Shown piece by piece: positions 1-7,692 of a stretch of DNA of 7,954 bases. The position numbers and the translations under genes were made by a program. Origin of the DNA: Bacteroidota bacterium (GTDB lineage: Bacteria; Bacteroidota; Bacteroidia; Chitinophagales; UBA2359); assembly GCA_020631675.1 (NCBI GenBank), contig JAHDGT010000198.1:1-7954 (forward strand), read 5' to 3'. Position 1 is the stretch's first letter, and each line of letters opens with the position of its first letter. The notes below the pieces were generated by a model that saw nothing but the letters and a program-made list of their open reading frames with translations, made no database searches and was not told where the DNA came from.

Positions 1-33
1 AGCAACGAACCCCCAGATGACGCATTTTATAAG

Positions 34-166
34 AACGGATAGCCTGGTGACCGCAGTAAAAAGGGGGGGGAGAAATTCTAGAGACCTTATATCATATCGT
101 CTATTTTGCCGTGCGATACTGTAATGTACATAAGTGAATTATCCCCCTTTTTATTGCGGGTACGCG
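34..166 (+). repeat. Structured stem-loop repeat, left copy
   Basis: The element opens with AACGGATAGCC (34-44) and continues with a long inverted repeat. Bases 51-67 (CCGCAGTAAAAAGGGGG) pair with 143-159 (CCCCCTTTTTATTGCGG) over 17 positions, with one G.U wobble (G56/T154). A short inner AATTC/GAATT pairing (74-78 with 136-140) follows. An opposite-orientation copy lies at about 7693-7841: both have the same 11-base opening block, a GACC just before the stem, and GCAGT/ATTGC at the outer part of the stem. The loop is poorly conserved, with patches such as GAGACC. The stem ends 84 bases before the first HTTM start codon. It may be a dispersed REP/MITE-like hairpin or a structured leader. The G8 run (63-70) is longer than the opposing C5 run. 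Outer boundaries are approximate; weak similarity may begin near base 15. Confidence 0.6.
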
Positions 167-243
167 CACAGCAGAGTCAGGAAGTTTTACTTATGGTGGT
201 ATAGCTTCGCAAATAGTAAAGCATGGCGTAACTTAGCTGGCAA

Positions 244-2175
244 ATGGCAAAAGAAAGTACACATACCGAAAATGGTTCAACACAGCAGAGTGGGGGAGGT
301 TTCCTTGACCGAATATTAGAGATGCTGTCATTGGATCTTCGCTCTTTGGCATTGTTAAGAATTGGATTGGGTGTCACTATTTTGATCGACCTATTACTTC
401 GTTCTTTCAGCTTGAGCGCACATTATACGGATGCGGGCATTATGTCTTTAAAGACGCTATTTGATTTGTCTTGGCGGTCGTATTATTTCTCCCTTTATAC
501 CTTTAGTGGTGGTTTCTTCTATACGAGTCTACTATTTATAATAGCAGCAATTTTCGCATTTTGCTTGTTAATAGGGTATAGAACACGCTTGTTCACCATC
601 TTGTCTTGGATCATGCTTATTTCTTTACAAGCACGGAATCCGATCATTTTACACGGTGGAGATGCTTGGTTGAGAATCACGATGTTCTGGTGCATGTTCA
701 TGCCTTTGGGCGCAAGATGGTCTGTTGACGCACTCATGAATAGAACGCCTAAACAGTTGTTCACTTTCGGGAACAATAAGGATGCGCATTTCTCTATGGC
801 ATCTGTTGGTTTTATTGCTCAGATCATATTGATCTATACCTGCTCTGCTATTTTAAAAACAGGAAAGACTTGGCAAGATGGGTCTTCGATACATTATGTG
901 TTAGAAAACGATCAGTTCATCACTCCTTTAGCACCCTTTTTAGCTAAACTGACTTTTTTAACGCAAGGCATGACGGTTGGTACCTTCTATCTAGAAGAAT
1001 TCGGTGCTTTACTATTGTTGATTCCTTTTGCGATCAGTAGGTTCAGGTGGTTGGCGATATTTCTATTTGTAAGTCTCCATGTGGGCTTTCTTATATTCAT
1101 GACTTTAGGCTTGTTCCCTGTAATTGCCATTTTTGTTTGGTTGGCTTTAATACCTAGCTCAACTTGGGAATGGTTGAAGAATCGTAATCAGAATACGGCT
1201 GACTTGAAGCCGATGGTACTCGGGCAAAGAGCGAATGATCCGCTTGCGAAAAGAGAAGTGGAATGGATGGTACAACTATTCGGTTTGAGGGAGGAGCAAG
1301 TGGTACGAGATGGTACGCTAAAATCTTTATACCGTTGGTGGGTGGTAGATGATTGCGATCAGAGGAGAGATCAAAGAGAAGCATGGGAGTTTCTGCAAGA
1401 GAATGCGAATAATCCTTGGGCAAGGTATATGCCTTTGTGGTTATGGCGTTGTATCTGTGCAATTCTTCATCGTTTACCTTCTGCGAAATACCCATGGATC
1501 GATGAGACCTTTACTGCAAAGCAACGCTATACCTTAGTGAATATGGTAGCTGGCTTTTTTGTGTTTCTGACCATTTGGTGGAATTTAGAAACCATCAAGA
1601 TGGCGAAAATGCCTATCAGTTTGAAAAATGTGGCTCGTTACGCTCGCTTAGATCAAAAGTGGAACATGTTCGCTCCTAATCCGCCTAAAAGTGATGGCTG
1701 GTATGCCATGCCAGGACGGATCAGAGATGGTTCAACAGTTGACCTAATGGATGATGGGGCAACCTTTAGTTGGGATAAGCCAGACCGAGTTTTCAATACC
1801 TTTGATTGGCCGCGCTATCGTTGGCGGAAATATTTAGCGAATATCAAAGGAAAGAATAAGAAGAAACATCGTGCCGAATACGGTAAATTCATTTGCAGGC
1901 AATACAATAGGGTAGAGGGGAATATAAATACGGATAGAGAGCTGGAGACTTTTACTATTGAATATGTAAAGGAAAAGATCAACTTAGACTTTACACAAGG
2001 TAAAATTGATACGATCAATTTGTGGAAACACTGGTGTTTCAATAAGTTCAAAGATCGATTTGACAAAGAAGAGGAAGAACGCAAGAAGCGAGAAGCTGCG
2101 AAAAACCCTGGCGCTAAGGACAAAAAACCAGCTGAGGTGATTGATTATGATACGGAAGAGCAAGGAGATGTTTAA
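244..2175 (+). CDS. HTTM domain (gamma-carboxylase-like) membrane protein, paralog 1
   Basis: A 643-residue polytopic membrane protein of the HTTM family, the bacterial relatives of vitamin K-dependent gamma-carboxylase. The enzymatic activity of bacterial members is mostly unknown. After a polar N-terminus, hydrophobic segments lie at about 34-56, 90-112, 117-136, 142-157, 185-204 and 253-309, with a further one at about 430-452. Family-like motifs are HYTDAG (60-65), GYRTR (111-115), GGDAWLR (138-144) and LKTGKTWQDG (204-213). K205 lies five residues before W210, the spacing I recall around the catalytic base K218 of human GGCX. A histidine follows in SLHVGF (H279). The soluble C-terminal part starts with WNMFAP (473-478) and a GWY/DG motif common in HTTM proteins, then ends in a charged Lys/Glu-rich tail. 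The start is supported by the matching N-terminal length of its paralog (FLDR at 20 versus 19). There is no Shine-Dalgarno site. It probably forms an operon with the next gene. Confidence 0.9.
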   Translation: MAKESTHTENGSTQQSGGGFLDRILEMLSLDLRSLALLRIGLGVTILIDLLLRSFSLSAHYTDAGIMSLKTLFDLSWRSYYFSLYTFSGGFFYTSLLFIIAAIFAFCLLIGYRTRLFTILSWIMLISLQARNPIILHGGDAWLRITMFWCMFMPLGARWSVDALMNRTPKQLFTFGNNKDAHFSMASVGFIAQIILIYTCSAILKTGKTWQDGSSIHYVLENDQFITPLAPFLAKLTFLTQGMTVGTFYLEEFGALLLLIPFAISRFRWLAIFLFVSLHVGFLIFMTLGLFPVIAIFVWLALIPSSTWEWLKNRNQNTADLKPMVLGQRANDPLAKREVEWMVQLFGLREEQVVRDGTLKSLYRWWVVDDCDQRRDQREAWEFLQENANNPWARYMPLWLWRCICAILHRLPSAKYPWIDETFTAKQRYTLVNMVAGFFVFLTIWWNLETIKMAKMPISLKNVARYARLDQKWNMFAPNPPKSDGWYAMPGRIRDGSTVDLMDDGATFSWDKPDRVFNTFDWPRYRWRKYLANIKGKNKKKHRAEYGKFICRQYNRVEGNINTDRELETFTIEYVKEKINLDFTQGKIDTINLWKHWCFNKFKDRFDKEEEERKKREAAKNPGAKDKKPAEVIDYDTEEQGDV

Positions 2176-2208
2176 ACTACCGCAAAGTAAAGCGCTAAGC
2201 CGATTAAA

Positions 2209-4224
2209 ATGACAGCTACAAATCAAGATACATCGACAGGACAAGCGGCCGCTAGTAATGCTTTCTTGGATCGTTTGAAAGAAATGATGGGCTTAGACCT
2301 TCGGTCACTTGCTTTCTATCGCATCCTGCTGGGTCTGATCGTTATTATAGATTTGATCTATAGAGCTTTCAGTCTGCGTGCGCATTATACGGATGCTGGG
2401 GTTTTACCAAGAAAAGCCTTGTATGATTTGGAGTGGGGAAGTCATGTGTTTTCATTCCACGCATTAGGCGGTAGTGTTTTTTTTGAAGCTTTATTATTTC
2501 TTTTTGCTGGTTGGTTGGCTTTTGCAGTGATCATCGGCTATAGAACACGCTGGGCAGTTATAGGTCTATGGATTATGACCATGTCTTTGCATATGCGAAA
2601 TCCGGTGATTTTACAAGGAGGTGATGTGTGGCTGCGCTCGATGATTTTCTGGTCCATGTTTTTACCCTTGAATGCGGCTTGGTCTGTTGATGCGCTAATG
2701 GGCAGATTAAAGGATACTTATAATACCCATAAACACTATTTTTCAATCGCTACGCTTGCCTTTATCCTTCAGATCGTCTACGTTTATGCTGTTTCAGGTT
2801 ATTTGAAAACAGGAGATATGTGGACAGATGGTACGGCAATGTCTTTTGTTGCACGGAGTGAGCAGCTCACCTCTTACTTCGGGTTCATTCTAAGAGATGT
2901 GCCCGGTCTAGGAAGTGCCTTGACCTATTTCACCATTTTCATTGAAAAATTCGCTTGGATCATATTGTTCCTGCCTTTTGCCATCTCGAAAATGCGTTGG
3001 CTGGCGATCATCTTATTCGGTTCCCTTCACTTGGGTATTATCGTTTTCATGACCTTAGGTATGTTCCCATGGTTCGCCTTGGTGATTTGGGCGGCAATGA
3101 TACCCGGAGCAACTTGGAATTGGTTGGGAGAAAGAAGAAGTAAAAAGAAAAATCTACAAGAAGCAGTCTTGTCTTATCCAAGTGGTCAGAAAGATAAGTA
3201 TGAACAGCTTGCACTGGGCTTGTCTCCATTGAACGTCAAGTTTGAAGAAAAACCATCTTTAGAAGAAGATAAGTTGGCGTGGAATGGGAAAGTGATACAA
3301 AGTGAAAAAGCATACCGTAATTTAGAAGAAAGAAGTGCTAATCCCTTAAAACCACTTTTTAGGATAAAAGTCGTAGATGAGTTTTTAGCTGCGAATAGAA
3401 AAGTGAGCAGAGGTGTAGAGGAATCACTTATCCCTATTTTACCAACTAAGTATAAGAAGTTAGCGATACAGTTAATCGCTGGGGTATTCTTGGTATTAGT
3501 AGGACTTTGGAATTTAGCGGAACTCAAAATCCTTAAATTCCCTAAAACCTTACGTCCGGTGATCATGCACGCTAGGTTGGATCAACATTGGAATATGTTC
3601 GCCCCCACGGCACCAGTTGTGGATGGTTGGTATAGCATACCTGGTCAATTGAGTAATGGCAAGACGGTGGATATGCTACAAGGCGGACAGCCCTTATATG
3701 AAGAGAAACCCGAGTTTTATAATTCTTTACCAGCACCTTTGTTCAGATGGAGAAAGTACATTGCTAATATATCGGGCAGAAGATATAAGCCTCACATGAA
3801 GGAGTTCGGTAAATATCAGTGCAGACAATGGAATACTACATTAGAGAATAGAGGTACGGATAAAGAACTAGAAACCTTTAAATTTCAGTTTCATAAGCTA
3901 AGACTGAAAGAAGAGAATCCGAAAGAGGATACGGTCATCTTATGGAAACAATGGTGCTCCGAGAAATACAAAAACCGATTTAAGGAAGAAGAAGAAAGGA
4001 AAAAAGGAAAAGAGTCAGCTTCAAAAGCTGCTGAGGAAGAAGTCTCTATCAAAACCCAAACCTCACTTCCACCAGAAGCTACTCAAAAAAAGCTGAATGA
4101 AAAATCGGTAAGTGATAAAAACCAGATTCAGGATCAGGACCAAGACAACAATAATGCTCTTGAAAATAAGACAACTAAAAAGAAGAAGAGAAGAAAAAGA
4201 AAGCCGAAAAAGGCACAAGAATAA
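2209..4224 (+). CDS. HTTM domain (gamma-carboxylase-like) membrane protein, paralog 2
   Basis: A 671-residue protein homologous along most of its length to the preceding gene, so a tandem duplication, but much diverged at the nucleotide level. It keeps the same plan: DLRSLA near the N-terminus, hydrophobic segments at about 35-53, 90-110, 116-130, 141-156, 178-198 and 246-300, then one at 418-439. Motifs are HYTDAG (59-64), GYRTR (110-114), GGDVWLR (137-143), LKTGDMWTDG (199-208) with K200 in the proposed catalytic-lysine position, SLHLGI (H274) and WNMFAP (461-466). The loop between the hydrophobic core and the last segment (about 306-417) bears little resemblance to paralog 1. The C-terminus is longer, with a Gln/Asp/Asn-rich stretch and a very basic end (KKKKRRKRKPKK). 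The start ATG is preceded by ATTAAA. It lies 33 bp after paralog 1, and its stop is 10 bp from the stop of a convergent gene. Substrate and activity are unknown. Confidence 0.9.
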   Translation: MTATNQDTSTGQAAASNAFLDRLKEMMGLDLRSLAFYRILLGLIVIIDLIYRAFSLRAHYTDAGVLPRKALYDLEWGSHVFSFHALGGSVFFEALLFLFAGWLAFAVIIGYRTRWAVIGLWIMTMSLHMRNPVILQGGDVWLRSMIFWSMFLPLNAAWSVDALMGRLKDTYNTHKHYFSIATLAFILQIVYVYAVSGYLKTGDMWTDGTAMSFVARSEQLTSYFGFILRDVPGLGSALTYFTIFIEKFAWIILFLPFAISKMRWLAIILFGSLHLGIIVFMTLGMFPWFALVIWAAMIPGATWNWLGERRSKKKNLQEAVLSYPSGQKDKYEQLALGLSPLNVKFEEKPSLEEDKLAWNGKVIQSEKAYRNLEERSANPLKPLFRIKVVDEFLAANRKVSRGVEESLIPILPTKYKKLAIQLIAGVFLVLVGLWNLAELKILKFPKTLRPVIMHARLDQHWNMFAPTAPVVDGWYSIPGQLSNGKTVDMLQGGQPLYEEKPEFYNSLPAPLFRWRKYIANISGRRYKPHMKEFGKYQCRQWNTTLENRGTDKELETFKFQFHKLRLKEENPKEDTVILWKQWCSEKYKNRFKEEEERKKGKESASKAAEEEVSIKTQTSLPPEATQKKLNEKSVSDKNQIQDQDQDNNNALENKTTKKKKRRKRKPKKAQE

Positions 4225-4234
4225 GAGAAGAGAC

Positions 4235-5002
4235 TTATCGCTTTCTTGCGATTTCGAGCTTCTCGCAATAAGTAGCTTCTTCACCAGAGTTAGAATCACT
4301 GATGGTTAAGCAGATGTCAAATTTGCCTTTGCGGATATACTGGTGTTGCACATTACGGCGACTTGAAGTAGTGCCGTCCCCGAAACTCCATTTAAAAGTG
4401 TCGTAAGTACCCGTAGATGAGTTGATGAAATCAAAGGTGTTGTCATCGTCTATCTTATAGGTAAAAGACGGGTTCAGATTATAACCTGCTTGATCAGGAC
4501 AAGCTCCTGCTGTCCAATAGTATACACCAAATTGGTTTTCTGCAAAACAGGCGTTCATATAGGTACGGTTATCACAACCGCAAACAGGATCCCAGCTCAA
4601 GTCACAAAGGCTTTCATCTCCAATGTCTACAAAATCACACTCTTTGACCAGAACTTCACCTGTACCCGGACGAATAACAGTTAAGCAATATTGGAACTGC
4701 CCTAACTCACGATAGGTATACTCAATGCGCTCTCCCCTGATCTGAACACCATCACCCAAATCCCACTCAAATAACAATTGCTCTTGCTCTTTAGCATTAG
4801 CATCATTAATGGCAAAATTCCCATTAAAAAGAGCGGTCATTCCTTCTACCTCAACATGTACACCTCCCTCCCCTTCAGAATTAGAAGAAGAGTTATTGTT
4901 AGAAGCCAATAGAACTTGTAAGCCTCCTAACTGGAATCCAATCAAGAAGATATAAGTAGCTGTTCGGAAAGGGCTTAGGAAATATAGATGGTGCGAAACC
5001 AT
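4235..5002 (-). CDS. Secreted PKD-Kazal-PKD protein
   Basis: Translated from ATG at 5002 this is a 255-residue exported protein. The first 33 residues look like a signal peptide (R13, then hydrophobic TATYIFLIGF...LLA, possible cut after A33), followed by a Ser/Asn/Gly linker. Next come a PKD-type Ig-like domain (about 48-121, WDLGDG at 80-85), a Kazal-like domain (about 122-168, DPVCGCDNRTYMNAC at 138-152 and a closing WTAGAC), and a second PKD domain (about 176-250, WSFGDG at 205-210). Kazal domains in animals inhibit serine proteases; bacterial versions are mostly uncharacterised, so inhibition is only a possibility. There is no type IX C-terminal sorting domain and no lipobox. A longer reading from TTG at 5026 is possible, but that codon lies inside the likely -7 promoter box and would spoil the signal peptide. 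The gene converges on the HTTM operon. Confidence 0.85.
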   Translation of the reverse strand: MVSHHLYFLSPFRTATYIFLIGFQLGGLQVLLASNNNSSSNSEGEGGVHVEVEGMTALFNGNFAINDANAKEQEQLLFEWDLGDGVQIRGERIEYTYRELGQFQYCLTVIRPGTGEVLVKECDFVDIGDESLCDLSWDPVCGCDNRTYMNACFAENQFGVYYWTAGACPDQAGYNLNPSFTYKIDDDNTFDFINSSTGTYDTFKWSFGDGTTSSRRNVQHQYIRKGKFDICLTISDSNSGEEATYCEKLEIARKR

Positions 5003-5023
5003 GTATAGGTGTTTGGTGATGCT

Positions 5024-5055
5024 CAAATATAGAGCAATATACTCGTACCATTAAA
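5024..5055 (-). promoter_or_regulatory. Candidate Bacteroidota-type promoter of the PKD-Kazal gene
   Basis: On the - strand, TATATTTG (5031-5024) matches the Bacteroidota -7 consensus TAnnTTTG exactly. A TTTA (5055-5052) stands 20 bases upstream where a TTTG-like -33 element is expected, so the -33 match is imperfect. Transcription would begin around 5018, giving a leader of about 15 bases before ATG 5002. This placement argues against the TTG start at 5026. Confidence 0.55.
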
Positions 5056-5061
5056 CGAGTA
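5040..5061. promoter_or_regulatory. Perfect palindrome over the -33 region, candidate operator
   Basis: TACTCGT (5040-5046) and ACGAGTA (5055-5061) are perfect 7-base inverted arms with an 8-base spacer. The palindrome covers the TTTA proposed as the -33 element of the PKD-Kazal promoter, a position where a bound dimeric regulator would block or modulate transcription. No regulator can be assigned. A DNA hairpin without regulatory function is the alternative. Confidence 0.4.
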
Positions 5062-5136
5062 GCTTGTTGTTTAGATGTAAACCTTAATTTACCTCTTATA
5101 GACGTACCAAAAAAAGTGCGTCACGAACCAAGTATA

Positions 5137-5168
5137 CAACTAATACGCATTGTGATCTAAATTAGTTG
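5137..5168 (-). terminator. Hairpin downstream of the Nudix gene, possible terminator
   Basis: CAACTAAT (5137-5144) and ATTAGTTG (5161-5168) form a perfect 8-bp stem with a 16-base loop, 25 bases past the Nudix stop codon. On the transcribed - strand a run of seven T (5115-5109) follows only 21 bases later, so this is not a classical intrinsic terminator. It could still end the MuiA-like/Nudix transcript or protect its 3' end. Confidence 0.35.
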
Positions 5169-5193
5169 CATCAAGGGCGCAAACAACTGCTAG

Positions 5194-5904
5194 TTACAAA
5201 TCAAAAATACATCCTTTTGACAAGAGTTGCTCATATTCTTCGCTATCAAATTCATAAATGTTTTCCAATGATTTTGAATCAAGGCGTTTTTTGATAAAGC
5301 TATTGTTGATCACCTTTTCAGAAAATGTTTTTTCGTCAATTTTTTTTTCGAGAATGGTTTCATAAAACTTTAACAGTTCTGATGGGTGGAAGGAGTCTTT
5401 CAATACCCCTTTACCGATAGGTTGAAGGTAAGGCATGCGCTTTAAATGAAATACAGCATCCCTCAAAACCATTTCGTGATCAAAAGCTAAAGGCAACTGG
5501 GGGGGCAAAGACTGTACATTTTCAGGATGCTGTAATACCTTTAACCACCGAACAGCCTTCGCATCATCAGCAGCTATAGCATGATTTTCTTGCAAAGGCA
5601 CAATAGCAAAATAAGTTACTGTTATAGTTCTCCCTCTTGGATCTCGGTCAGGTTGACCATAAGTCTTTAACTGATGTAGTTGAATGTTTTTTAAACCTGT
5701 CTCTTCTTCTAACTCCCGTTGAGCAGCGGTGATTAGATCTTCACCCATATCCAAGAAACCACCAGGCAAGGCCCAGTGGTCTTTAAAGGGTTCATTCGCC
5801 CTTTGTATAAGTAATAGCTGAATAGTAGCACTATATGCATCATATCCGAAAATCAACGCATCCACAGTTACCGCTGGTCTTGGATATTCATAGGTATAAG
5901 TCAT
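5194..5904 (-). CDS. Nudix hydrolase with C-terminal winged helix (NrtR-like)
   Basis: A 236-residue cytoplasmic protein. Residues about 8-125 form a Nudix domain with an intact Nudix box at 49-71 (G49, E55, R63-E64, E67-E68, G70), preceded by WALPGG; all catalytic glutamates of the GX5EX7REUXEEXGU signature are present. The GQPDRDPRGRTITVTYFA segment (83-100) is typical of the ADP-ribose pyrophosphatase/NrtR-like group. Residues about 157-222 resemble the winged helix of NrtR-type regulators (SFHPSELLKFYETIL, then TFSEKVINNSFIKKR). Family members hydrolyse ADP-ribose or related nucleotides, regulate NAD or sugar genes, or both. The intact box favours a working hydrolase, and a DNA-binding role is inference. 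It starts 11 bp after the MuiA-like stop, so the two are probably co-transcribed. The coding strand holds a C7 run (5505-5499) between the domains and an A9 run (5348-5340) in the winged helix. Confidence 0.88.
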   Translation of the reverse strand: MTYTYEYPRPAVTVDALIFGYDAYSATIQLLLIQRANEPFKDHWALPGGFLDMGEDLITAAQRELEEETGLKNIQLHQLKTYGQPDRDPRGRTITVTYFAIVPLQENHAIAADDAKAVRWLKVLQHPENVQSLPPQLPLAFDHEMVLRDAVFHLKRMPYLQPIGKGVLKDSFHPSELLKFYETILEKKIDEKTFSEKVINNSFIKKRLDSKSLENIYEFDSEEYEQLLSKGCIFDL

Positions 5905-5915
5905 AAAATGGGTTT

Positions 5916-7601
5916 CTAGTAAACGCGAACCGACTTATTTTTCGGACGTTTTATGGTGTACGTAAATCGGATTTTCTTACTGCTATTTGGCAATAAATTC
6001 AATCGCCACAGCAATTTACCATATTCTTCCGTGTGTTCCGCACCATCTTCTTCTATCAGCTTTACAAGTATATCTTTATTTTTTGAGACAGGAATCTGAT
6101 CTAGTACATCAATATCAATCTGTTCATTTTTATTGTTCCGAATACTGATCTCAATGGTTTTCGTCTCCTTCATATTCGCACCGATGATTTTCTTACTGGA
6201 TTGGTCCGTAACGAGAGTACGTTTGATGGATATGCTTTCATCTCTGCCCATACTTAATAATAAAGTATCGCGGGTGCTGAATGGATCTATCGGAGACTGA
6301 CCAATGAAGGTGCCTTCAAAGAAAAGATTGGCATTACCGCGCAATAAACCCATCTGTCCCCATTCAGTTACCTTAGCCAATAAAAAAGCACCCTGATCAA
6401 GTTTCGGTACCGAGTGGTATTTGTATTCCGTAGGCAATTCGAACAATTTCATCTTCACCAAATGATCCTTATTGTCCGAAGGAATTGAATAGGGAATGTC
6501 AATATCAAATTGAACATTTAACTGATTCTGTTGCACCTTAAAATCTAAGGTATTGCTATAACCATCACCGTAGTCGTCCCTCTCCTCCCTTTTTGCTTTC
6601 TTGTCCGTAACTATAGCCTCCAAATTATACATATTACTTACTGGTGGAGGAGCAATACCAGTACTCGTTGGCGTGCTTACACTTAGTACGAAATCAATAT
6701 AACTGGGGTTCAATATCGGGCGAGCATTACTTCGTGTTGGGTTGCCCGTAGATACCGTTAAGCCAACATCACTCCAATCCACACCCGTATTCTGCTTCAC
6801 TTGAGCCTTATAAATAAGGTTCACCCCTTTGTCAATACCATCAGAACGCAAGTCATATATAGGCGTCCAAGATGCGCTCATCACTTGATAAGCACAAGAT
6901 ATACGACAACTTCCACCAACTTCCGCACTTACTGTAAGCACTAACTCCCCACTTGGAGGATAAGCTTGATACCGTCTGTTCCACTCCTTCATTTGGGCAT
7001 TCAATCTCGTTTGAATACCGGTCAAAGTTTCTTTTTGCGTATCGATCGCATTCGTCAGTTTTAAGAGCTCCAATAATCTCGACCTATGAAAATCCGCCAT
7101 TTCTCGTAGCGACTGCATCTTCACACCATAACCGCTTTCGCGTTCCCCTATTTTTGGAGCAGCCCCGATGATCAGGTTTTTCTCCTGTTCATAAATATTT
7201 CGCTGTGCTTGCAGATCCAATAATTGCTTATTTACCCACTTCAAAGAATCATTGATATAACTTTGCTCATCAGTCATCTCTTCCGGTCTTAGGTGATCCT
7301 GTCTGAATTGAGCACTAAGCAAGGTGGCGCCTTTGTCAATACCCACCTGCATACTTTGAGCATTAATATGTGGAGAAAGACCACTCAATACAATAACATG
7401 TGTCCCTTTTGAAAGAGATGTTTCAGCACTTCTGCTCACCTTAGCACTGTTTTGATAAACCGTAACATGCTCTATTTTACTGGATAACTTGATTTCCTGA
7501 TTGTCCTTATCCAAGGACGTAGCCCCCCAAGTATTGGCTTTCCATCCACTGAACAGAAGCAATATAGAAGTGTAAGCAATAATTAAAGTACCAGTTTTCA
7601 T
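5916..7601 (-). CDS. DUF4140/DUF4139 protein, mucoidy inhibitor MuiA family
   Basis: A 561-residue exported protein. It has an N-terminal signal sequence (hydrophobic LIIAYTSILLLFSGW at about 6-20, no lipobox cysteine), then a DUF4140-like domain (about 42-105, beginning KIEHVTVYQNSAKVSR), a largely helical, coiled-coil-prone section (about 108-210), and a DUF4139 domain (about 219-555). The latter is marked by SASWTPIYDLRSD (242-254), VDWSDVGLTVSTGNP (274-288) and, near the end, the beta-rich GNANLFFEGTFIG. Length fits the family. The name comes from a mucoidy phenotype; the biochemical role is unknown, and an envelope or periplasmic function is inferred from export. The ATG at 7601 is preceded by an A/T-rich ATTAAA region. 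It is first in a probable two-gene operon with the Nudix gene. A structured repeat lies about 100 bases upstream. Confidence 0.88.
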   Translation of the reverse strand: MKTGTLIIAYTSILLLFSGWKANTWGATSLDKDNQEIKLSSKIEHVTVYQNSAKVSRSAETSLSKGTHVIVLSGLSPHINAQSMQVGIDKGATLLSAQFRQDHLRPEEMTDEQSYINDSLKWVNKQLLDLQAQRNIYEQEKNLIIGAAPKIGERESGYGVKMQSLREMADFHRSRLLELLKLTNAIDTQKETLTGIQTRLNAQMKEWNRRYQAYPPSGELVLTVSAEVGGSCRISCAYQVMSASWTPIYDLRSDGIDKGVNLIYKAQVKQNTGVDWSDVGLTVSTGNPTRSNARPILNPSYIDFVLSVSTPTSTGIAPPPVSNMYNLEAIVTDKKAKREERDDYGDGYSNTLDFKVQQNQLNVQFDIDIPYSIPSDNKDHLVKMKLFELPTEYKYHSVPKLDQGAFLLAKVTEWGQMGLLRGNANLFFEGTFIGQSPIDPFSTRDTLLLSMGRDESISIKRTLVTDQSSKKIIGANMKETKTIEISIRNNKNEQIDIDVLDQIPVSKNKDILVKLIEEDGAEHTEEYGKLLWRLNLLPNSSKKIRFTYTIKRPKNKSVRVY

Positions 7602-7692
7602 CTGATTCGGGTTTAATTGAAGTGTCTACTATATACTGATGCCAATAGACTATTACAGGGTGTCTGCCTGTATGAAGTTTTGTATTCTCAGT

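Noticed and set aside
188..195. TACTTATG as a -7 promoter box for the HTTM operon
   Set aside because: It misses one consensus position and has no TTTG-like -33 element at the right distance; CTATTTTG near 107 is also out of register.
134..319. Small 61-residue reading frame on the + strand overlapping the start of the first HTTM gene
   Set aside because: It overlaps HTTM1 in another frame, runs through the stem-loop repeat and has no recognisable protein features.
1177..1530. A DCC-type thiol-disulfide oxidoreductase domain in the HTTM1 loop (VVDDCDQRR)
   Set aside because: The DGxCxxC motif of that family is absent; only one cysteine is present.
5003..5026. TTG start at 5026 for the PKD-Kazal protein
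   Set aside because: The codon lies inside the proposed -7 box and would add a non-signal-like extension before a good signal peptide.
7624..7650. GTCTA/TAGAC inverted repeat as an operator for the MuiA-like/Nudix operon
   Set aside because: Arms of five bases with a 17-base spacer are expected by chance, and there is no second copy.
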